Origin: Actinomycetota bacterium | GTDB lineage: Bacteria > Actinomycetota > Humimicrobiia > Humimicrobiales > Humimicrobiaceae | Length of the DNA: 11,247 nt | Direction of reading: 5' to 3' | NCBI GenBank assembly: GCA_016927635.1 | Contig: JAFGMJ010000210.1 | Span: 1-11,247, forward strand | In this document: positions 6,629 through 11,247 of the stretch, one piece after another | Layout of the letters: each line of letters opens with the position of its first letter | Position numbering within the stretch: position 1 is the stretch's first letter | The notes under the pieces: model-generated | Told to the model about the DNA's origin: nothing | Database searches by the model: none | Seen by the model: the letters and a program-made list of their open reading frames with translations, nothing else | Translations under genes and position numbers: made by a program

Positions 6629-8545
6629 TCAGGCCAACTTGTACTTTTTTTGAATTTTTGAAAGACAGGCAAGTATATCCACGCTGGTTTTAATGAATCC
6701 TTCCCACAAATCACCTGTTAACTCAAGGCGTTTAAAAATATTTTGCATGTGGAAATCCTGGGGTTTTATATTTAAATAAAGCTCCTCCGGTTTCAGGGGC
6801 GCAGATACAGTTGCCCCTGGCCTTGGCCTGATGCAGTATGGCGCCGCAACTGTTGCTCCATATTTATTCTGAAAGCAATCTAGATAAACCTTTCCATGCC
6901 TTTTATCCGGGTGTCTTTCAAGACTGGTGATTTGAGGCATTTGTTTATTTATAATACCGGCCAGTACTTTAACAAAATCAAGAGACTGGCTGTATGTATA
7001 TGCTGCACCGAGAGGTATGTAAATGTGCAATCCTTTGGACCCAGAAGTTTTATAGAAAGACCTGCAGCCAATGTCATCAAGAAAATCTTTAATATGCCTG
7101 GCAACATGCAGCACTGCTGAGAAATCAACATCCAGCGGGTCCAGGTCAATTATTGCATAATCAGGCATTTCAATACTTTTAATCCTGGAAATCCAGGGAT
7201 GAATATCTATACAGCCAAGATTTACCATATAAAGAAGAGAGTCAAGGCCGGTGCATAAGAAATAGTCTATAAATTCTTTTCTTGATTCAGAGTATATTTT
7301 TTCAGTGCGGAGGTGCTGGGGCATTTTGTAATCTATATCCTTCTGGTAAAAACATTCGCCGTCGATTCCATCCGGGCAGCGGTTAAGAGACTGGAGCCTG
7401 TCAATAATATAAGGCATTATATATGGGGAAATTTTTTTGTAATAATCAAAAAGGTCCTTTTTTGTGATGTTTTCTTTACTCCAGAAAATCTTTTCAGGAT
7501 TGGTTAAAATAATTTCAGATTTTGCTTTCATATTTTTTATCATAACTTTGGATGTTTTATAAAAACCGCCATTTATATTATTATTTGCGCTTTTGAAGCC
7601 ACCTTTAAAATCATCTCTATATGATATTACTTCATTGGCGCTCTTATCTATACGCAGGCCTTCATAAACTGGCTGCCTCATAATGCCTTCATCAGTGTAC
7701 TGGGCAAACGCCACCTGGGCCACATAAACCGGTTTTACCCAGTGAGGATGTGAAATTTTTTGATTTAAGGCAGTGAAAGGGCTTTGTGCAGTCTCAATTT
7801 CAGAAAGTTTCAGGTAAAGCTCCCTCCTGTCTCTCTGGGTAAACCCGCTGCCAACAAGACCGGTAAAAACAAGCCTGCCATCTTTGAAAACTCCTGTTAT
7901 AAGCGAACTTACAGAGCCAGCGCTGCTGCCCGTTTTTCCCTTTATTGTATATCCGCATATTATAAATTCCCGGGCCAGCCTTATTTTTATTTTCAACCAT
8001 TCCCTGCTTCTTATACCAGGTTCATATATGCTCTCCTTATTTTTTGCTATTATTCCTTCCAGGTTATTTGCAACTGCCGCATTATAGAAAACAATACCTT
8101 CTTTTTCAACATGGCCATTAAATTTTATGTTTTTAATAATTCCTGATTTTATGTATTCATTATCTAGTATTAATTCCCTTAACAGTTGTTTGCGGATTTC
8201 AAGCCTTACACGCCTTAAGTCAAATTTGTCCAAAAAGAGCAGGTCAAAAATGTGATAAACAAGATTACCTTTTGCCGTTTTAATATAATTTTGCAGAAGC
8301 TGGAATTCAGATTTTCCGCTTTCATCCAGGACAACGATTTCGCCATCCAGTAAAGCATTTCCTATCTGCATTCTTTCAAGGGAATTTACAAGCGGTTTAA
8401 ATTTTTCATTAAATGAAATATCGTTTCTTGAATACATGCTTACAGAATTATTCCTTATCATTGAAATAGCCCTGTAGCCATCCCATTTTATTTCAAATAT
8501 CCATTTTGCATTATCAAATGGCTTTTTAACAGGAGTTGCAAGCAT
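6629..8545 (-). CDS. ligD: LigD ATP-dependent DNA ligase + polymerase/primase part
   Basis: Numbering is from ATG 8545 (638 residues). The ligase domain comes first. Motif I, FEIKWDGYR, carries the adenylated lysine K20. Motif III, DGEIVVLD, is at 67-74. Motif IV, EGIIAK, is at 163-168. Motif V, WLKIK, is at 183-187. An OB-fold region follows (about 195-310). After an Asn/Gly-rich linker (about 311-345) comes the archaeo-eukaryotic-primase-type polymerase domain: RCPDGIDGECFYQK (389-402), the metal-binding DLDP with D467 and D469, KTSGSKGLH (499-507), and D556 in VYLDCFQN. It fills and seals double-strand breaks held by Ku. The reading frame actually continues upstream of the ATG to 8617 with LigD-like linker sequence ending in ...PHLKPMLATP, and ATG 8545 has no ribosome binding site. 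The natural N-terminus is therefore probably the phosphoesterase frame (8602-9168), reached by a -1 shift. Confidence 0.93.
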   Translation of the reverse strand: MLATPVKKPFDNAKWIFEIKWDGYRAISMIRNNSVSMYSRNDISFNEKFKPLVNSLERMQIGNALLDGEIVVLDESGKSEFQLLQNYIKTAKGNLVYHIFDLLFLDKFDLRRVRLEIRKQLLRELILDNEYIKSGIIKNIKFNGHVEKEGIVFYNAAVANNLEGIIAKNKESIYEPGIRSREWLKIKIRLAREFIICGYTIKGKTGSSAGSVSSLITGVFKDGRLVFTGLVGSGFTQRDRRELYLKLSEIETAQSPFTALNQKISHPHWVKPVYVAQVAFAQYTDEGIMRQPVYEGLRIDKSANEVISYRDDFKGGFKSANNNINGGFYKTSKVMIKNMKAKSEIILTNPEKIFWSKENITKKDLFDYYKKISPYIMPYIIDRLQSLNRCPDGIDGECFYQKDIDYKMPQHLRTEKIYSESRKEFIDYFLCTGLDSLLYMVNLGCIDIHPWISRIKSIEMPDYAIIDLDPLDVDFSAVLHVARHIKDFLDDIGCRSFYKTSGSKGLHIYIPLGAAYTYSQSLDFVKVLAGIINKQMPQITSLERHPDKRHGKVYLDCFQNKYGATVAAPYCIRPRPGATVSAPLKPEELYLNIKPQDFHMQNIFKRLELTGDLWEGFIKTSVDILACLSKIQKKYKLA

Positions 8546-8589
8546 TGGTTTTAAATGCGGTATTTCTTCAAGCGTTTTTTTTACGGCGC

Positions 8590-8619
8590 CTTCAACATCA
8601 GCTATTGAAGTTTTTTTTT
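8590..8619 (-). other. Putative -1 frameshift site: A9 run plus stem-loop
   Basis: On the minus strand the phosphoesterase frame reads ATT AAA AAA AAA CTT CAA TAG; the nine A residues are 8619-8611. The A run contains the heptamer A AAA AAA. Immediately after it, CTTCAA (8610-8605) and TTGAAG (8595-8590) form a 6-bp stem with a 9-base loop that holds the TAG stop (8604-8602). A -1 slip continues as ...KKK TSIADVEGAV... directly into the ligase domain. GGTGA (8628-8624), able to pair with the 16S rRNA 3' end, lies just upstream. Transcriptional slippage adding one A would have the same result. A homopolymer sequencing error or a true mutation cannot be excluded. Confidence 0.5.
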
Positions 8620-9168
8620 AATTTCACCCGGGGCTTTTACCTGGGTTATATCTGTATCTTTGGCAAAGCTGTCATTTTTCTTTATCAGCAGCCAGTCTTT
8701 AGGAGAGGCTTTTTTAAGCCTGATAAGGGCATACTCACCTTTTAGTATTTTGCCCTCCAGTATAAATGTTAAGTGGCCTTTTTCAAGGCCATCTCTTAAT
8801 TTTTCACTGCTATCTTTAGCATTTAATGTATCTAGCGCATGATAGGTACCGCTATCCCATACATATACCTGGCCGGCCCCATAATTTCCGTCAGGTATAA
8901 CTCCTTCAAAATCAATATATTCAAGCGGGTGGTCCTCCACCATAACGGCAAGTTTTTTCTCTTTTGGATTGATTGTGGGACCCTTTGGAATAGCCCAGCT
9001 TTTTAATACTCCGTCAAGTTCCAGCCGCAGGTCAAAATGCAGGTGGCTTGCAAAATGCTTATGAATTACGAAAAGTAGCTGATCTTTACCTGCTGCTTTT
9101 TGGGGTTTTTCTCCGGGCTCAGGTGTTTTTTCAAAATCTCTTTTATCTTTATATTTTTCAAGAGACAT
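8602..9168 (-). CDS. ligD: LigD 3'-phosphoesterase (PE) part
   Basis: The 188-residue product is the LigD N-terminal PE domain, which trims 3'-phosphate and 3'-ribonucleotide ends before ligation. It starts MSLEKYKDKRDFEKTPEPG, the standard family opening. The residues known as catalytic in P. aeruginosa PE (H42, H48, D50, R52, H84, Y88) are all present, shifted by four: H38, H44, D46, R48, H80 and Y84. SWAIPKGPT and GNYGAGQVYVWD are also conserved. ATG 9168 overlaps the 3' end of ku by 11 bases, implying translational coupling; an in-frame TTG at 9189 is less likely. The frame ends in GEIKKKLQ at a TAG located in the stem-loop after a nine-A run. Slipping -1 there joins it to ligase-polymerase for an 846-residue LigD. 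If not fused, it could act as a stand-alone PE, as in some organisms with split LigD. Confidence 0.93.
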   Translation of the reverse strand: MSLEKYKDKRDFEKTPEPGEKPQKAAGKDQLLFVIHKHFASHLHFDLRLELDGVLKSWAIPKGPTINPKEKKLAVMVEDHPLEYIDFEGVIPDGNYGAGQVYVWDSGTYHALDTLNAKDSSEKLRDGLEKGHLTFILEGKILKGEYALIRLKKASPKDWLLIKKNDSFAKDTDITQVKAPGEIKKKLQ

Positions 9169-9946
9169 GTTTTTTTCCAGCTTTTTCAAGACTTAATTTT
9201 AATTTTTCAAGAAGATCTATTACTTCTCCAGGCTTCTGGGCCTCATCTGTTTGTCCTGATATAATTTTGCCAGTTTTTTTCTTTTCTTCAATAGCTTTTT
9301 TTATATCATCTGCATAGCTGTCTTTAAAATCTTCAGGTTTAAAAGGTGAGGTCAGCTGGTCAATGAGCATTATTGCAGTGTCTATTTCTTTTTGAGCGAG
9401 ATTTTCGGCTGATGGAATTTTTAAATCAGCGGCATTCCTTATTTCACTGTCATATCTTATCTGGTTTAAAATCAGCACATCTTTTTCTGCTTTTAAAATC
9501 CCTAAGTGCTCAAGATTATGCAGCACATATTTTGCAACTCCAGCCTTGCCTGTCCTTTTTAGAGCTTCCCTCAGCAGCGTATATACTTTTACGGCGCCTT
9601 TTGCAGGTTCAAGATAATAGGGCTGCTCATAGTATTTGGAGTCTATTTCATCGACACCGGTAAATGAGAATATTTCAATGTTTTCAGTCCTTTTTTTAAA
9701 GGCTTTTTTAAAATCTTCATCATGGAAAATAACATAGTCCCCTTTGCTGTACTGGTAGCTTTTTGCAATCTTATCATAAGGGATCTCCTCTCCGGTAAAT
9801 TTGCATACTCTTATATATTTTACTGGGCAGAGATCATCCTCCCTTACAAGGTGAAAATCCGGTTTTCTCTCATCTGTAGCTTTATAAAGTTTTACAGGTA
9901 TTAAAATAAGCCCAAAACTGATGGCTCCCTCCCATATAGGCCGCAT
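9158..9946 (-). CDS. ku: Ku, non-homologous end-joining DNA-end-binding protein
   Basis: The 262-residue product is a bacterial Ku of normal length. It opens with MRPIWEGAISFGLILIPVKLYKAT, diagnostic of the family. The beta-barrel core and dimer region follow, including ISFGLILIPV, KYVLHNLEHLGIL and the helix QKEIDTAIMLIDQL. The C-terminus is a short Lys/Glu-rich tail ending LEKLKLSLEKAGKKHVS, with no long lysine extension. Ku homodimers ring double-strand break ends and recruit LigD, which is encoded directly downstream with an 11-base overlap. The start is set by GGGGG (9958-9954) 7 bases before ATG. The gene is divergent from metG across about 410 bases. Confidence 0.97.
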   Translation of the reverse strand: MRPIWEGAISFGLILIPVKLYKATDERKPDFHLVREDDLCPVKYIRVCKFTGEEIPYDKIAKSYQYSKGDYVIFHDEDFKKAFKKRTENIEIFSFTGVDEIDSKYYEQPYYLEPAKGAVKVYTLLREALKRTGKAGVAKYVLHNLEHLGILKAEKDVLILNQIRYDSEIRNAADLKIPSAENLAQKEIDTAIMLIDQLTSPFKPEDFKDSYADDIKKAIEEKKKTGKIISGQTDEAQKPGEVIDLLEKLKLSLEKAGKKHVS

Positions 9947-10034
9947 TATTTTTCCCCCAAAATTTTATAAATTTTTAATCGATAAATCTTTTTGAACGCC
10001 CAAATAGGTACAATTGAAGTATATAGATTAAGAT

Positions 10035-10059
10035 TTGCACAAAAAAAATATTTTTGCAA
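10035..10059. repeat. Dyad symmetry in the ku-metG intergenic region
   Basis: TTGCA-C-AAAAA on the left (10035-10045) mirrors TTTTTGCAA on the right (10051-10059), with one extra C as the only interruption. It lies about 90-110 bases upstream of ku. It could be a regulatory site or simply an A/T-tract coincidence with matching GCAA ends. Confidence 0.25.
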
Positions 10060-10152
10060 CATTTATGCCAATGACTTTTGTGTTGATTAATGATGATAAA
10101 AATAAACCTTTCTTATGGCATTATACTCATAATAATTTGTAAAAATAAAATT

Positions 10153-10181
10153 TTTATATAAGAGCATCATAAGATTATAAT
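10153..10181 (+). promoter_or_regulatory. Distal metG promoter candidate
   Basis: TTTATA (10153-10158) is 17 bases upstream of a perfect TATAAT (10176-10181). This is a 4/6 -35 with a 6/6 -10. The start would be near 10188, leaving a leader of about 170 bases. The AT-rich background lowers its weight. Confidence 0.35.
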
Positions 10182-10187
10182 AAGAAA

Positions 10188-10216
10188 TTGAAAGTTTATT
10201 ATGCTTTTAGTATGAT
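10188..10216 (+). promoter_or_regulatory. Proximal metG promoter candidate
   Basis: TTGAAA (10188-10193) and TATGAT (10211-10216) are separated by exactly 17 bases, each matching the sigma-70 consensus at 5 of 6 positions. The start would be near 10223, giving a leader of about 135 bases before metG. It is the best-matching promoter in the window. Confidence 0.55.
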
Positions 10217-10358
10217 AAACCAGCCGGATTGTATAAATAAAAAAAGTAAAAAGAGTTATTTTTCATTTATAATCATTTATTTTGCTTTCTTCTAAAAAGA
10301 AATATTGGTGATATAAAGTGTATTATTAAAAACTCCAGAAAGGATTATTCAGAATTTA

Positions 10359-11247
10359 ATGAATGATAGTAATATAAAAAGCGAAAAACCCAAATTCTAT
10401 ATAACAACTGCAATTCCTTATATGAATGCAAAGCTTCATCTTGGCCAGGTGTATGAATTTATACTTGCAGATGTAATGGCAAGGTATCACAGGCTGATGG
10501 GCTATGATGTATTTTTCCTGACAGGCTCAGATGAGCATGGGGCAAAAATTTATAAGACCGCAGCTTCCAAAGGCGTATCCCAAAAGGAATATGTGGACAG
10601 CATGGTAAAGGATATGAAAAGGATACTTAACCTTTACAGCATCAGCAATGATTCTTTTATAAGGACAACTGACCCTGACCATGAGAAAATAGTCCAGAAT
10701 ATTTATACAAAACTCAATGAGAATGGCGATATATACAAGAGTACCTATGAAGGCTGGTATTGTGTTCCGTGTGAAACCTTTTTTATGGATAATCAGCTGC
10801 TTGATAAAAAATGCCCCCAGTGCAGCAGGGATGTAGAATTGATAAAAGAGGAAAACTACTTTTTCAGGCTTTCAAAATATGAAGGCAGGCTTATAGAGCA
10901 TATAGAAAAAAACCCTGATTTCGTAGTTCCCGAAACCAGGAAAAATGAGGTGCTCGGCCTTTTAAAACAGGGGCTCAAGGATTTCTCAATTTCAAGAACA
11001 ACTGTCAAATGGGGCGTGCAGATACCATTTGATAAAGACCATTTCAGTTATGTATGGATAGATGCCCTTATAAACTATATCTCAGCCCTGGGTTACACCA
11101 GCAAAAACGAGAGCCTTTATTTAAAATACTGGCCCGCCAACCAGCATCATATAGGAAAGGATATACTTAAATTTCACACAGTCATATGGCCGGCACTTTT
11201 AATGTCTCTTGGGCTAAAGCTGCCCCAGCATGTTGTGATCCACGGAT
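10359..11247 (+). CDS. metG: Methionyl-tRNA synthetase, N-terminal part (cut by window end)
   Basis: The first 296 residues of MetRS are present. The class I signature appears as AIPYMNAKLHLGQVYE, with HLGQ (27-30) replacing HIGH. FLTGSDEHGAKI (53-64) is the conserved DEHG strand. The connective-peptide zinc region has four cysteines: C135 and C138 (YCVPCETFF) and C152 and C155 (KCPQCSR). EENYFFRLSKY (164-174), ISRTTVKWGVQIP (211-223), YVWIDALINY (231-240) and HHIGKDILKFH (263-273) are further MetRS blocks. The KMSKS loop lies beyond the window. The enzyme charges tRNA-Met and initiator tRNA with methionine. ATG 10359 is used because the frame starting at the nearby ATG 10363 stops at once. 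AAAGGA (10339-10344) is a ribosome binding site candidate, but at 14 bases it is farther than usual. Confidence 0.97.
   Translation, partial: MNDSNIKSEKPKFYITTAIPYMNAKLHLGQVYEFILADVMARYHRLMGYDVFFLTGSDEHGAKIYKTAASKGVSQKEYVDSMVKDMKRILNLYSISNDSFIRTTDPDHEKIVQNIYTKLNENGDIYKSTYEGWYCVPCETFFMDNQLLDKKCPQCSRDVELIKEENYFFRLSKYEGRLIEHIEKNPDFVVPETRKNEVLGLLKQGLKDFSISRTTVKWGVQIPFDKDHFSYVWIDALINYISALGYTSKNESLYLKYWPANQHHIGKDILKFHTVIWPALLMSLGLKLPQHVVIHG

Larger units (their letters stand above)
9947..10358. other. AT-rich divergent intergenic region between ku and metG
   Basis: About 412 bases carry no supportable gene. The region holds the ku ribosome binding site (9954-9958), a dyad at 10035-10059 and two rightward promoter-like pairs. 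A possible leftward TATAAT (10125-10120) for ku has only a poor -35. GCATCATAA (10164-10172) and TTATTATGC (10196-10204) form an 8-of-9 inverted repeat around the first rightward -10. No T-box consensus or SAM-riboswitch core was recognised in the metG leader by eye. Confidence 0.6.

Noticed and set aside
6611..6635. GGCC...GGCC as a bidirectional terminator
   Set aside because: Only a 4-bp stem with a 17-base loop, and no T run immediately follows in either direction.
7784..8146. Open frame of 120 codons on the plus strand
   Set aside because: Antisense to the LigD ligase domain, whose motifs III-V are read from the other strand; Phe/Tyr-rich composition typical of a shadow frame.
10140..10156. 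TAAAAAT-AAA-ATTTTTA inverted repeat
   Set aside because: Composed only of A and T in an AT-rich intergenic stretch; such symmetry is common by chance.
10286..10302. TTTCTT-CTAAA-AAGAAA hairpin in the metG leader as an attenuator
   Set aside because: The stem has a single G-C pair, no U-tract follows, and no T-box or leader-peptide features accompany it.
1..11247. CRISPR arrays, tRNA, rRNA, insertion sequences or phage genes
   Set aside because: No spaced repeats, cloverleaf patterns, transposase motifs or terminal repeats were found on reading either strand.

Overview
The window is bacterial and AT-rich (roughly two thirds A+T by eye), with standard start and stop codon use; TGA clearly works as a stop. 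It is gene-dense and shows no mobile elements, CRISPR arrays, tRNA or rRNA. Gene content (sugar catabolism, a NHEJ pair, metG) does not fix the taxon. A low-GC Gram-positive or a candidate-phylum bacterium is plausible but not shown.

Left region, 1-6582, plus strand: a carbohydrate-utilisation locus. In order it holds a uroporphyrinogen-decarboxylase-superfamily protein (33-1094), a ROK-family repressor with a degenerate sugar-kinase domain (1209-2489), an L-fucose/L-arabinose-isomerase-like protein (2575-3930), a Gfo/Idh/MocA NAD(P)-dependent dehydrogenase (4039-5040) and an FGGY carbohydrate kinase (5065-6582). Isomerase plus FGGY kinase suggests aldose -> ketose -> ketose phosphate, with the dehydrogenase oxidising or epimerising the sugar or a related polyol. 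The substrate cannot be named from sequence, and no transporter or aldolase lies in the window. Several promoter-like and dyad elements lie between these genes, including an inverted repeat touching the ribosome binding site of the first gene and an octamer repeat behind the regulator's promoter.

Middle region, 6629-9946, minus strand: a non-homologous end-joining operon, convergent with the kinase gene. Ku (9946-9158) comes first, then a LigD 3'-phosphoesterase reading frame (9168-8602), then a LigD ligase-polymerase reading frame (from 8617, or ATG 8545, down to 6629). The two LigD frames are exactly one -1 shift apart. They meet at a run of nine A residues directly followed by a 6-bp stem-loop that carries the phosphoesterase stop codon in its loop. 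A -1 slip there gives an 846-residue LigD in phosphoesterase-ligase-polymerase order, close to the 840 residues of Pseudomonas aeruginosa LigD. This is the most interesting observation. The options are programmed frameshifting or transcriptional slippage, a genuinely split LigD, a recent frameshift mutation, or a homopolymer sequencing error.

Right region, 9947-11247: an AT-rich intergenic stretch of about 410 bases with two tandem promoter-like sequences facing right and one dyad, then the first 296 codons of methionyl-tRNA synthetase (metG), cut by the window end.
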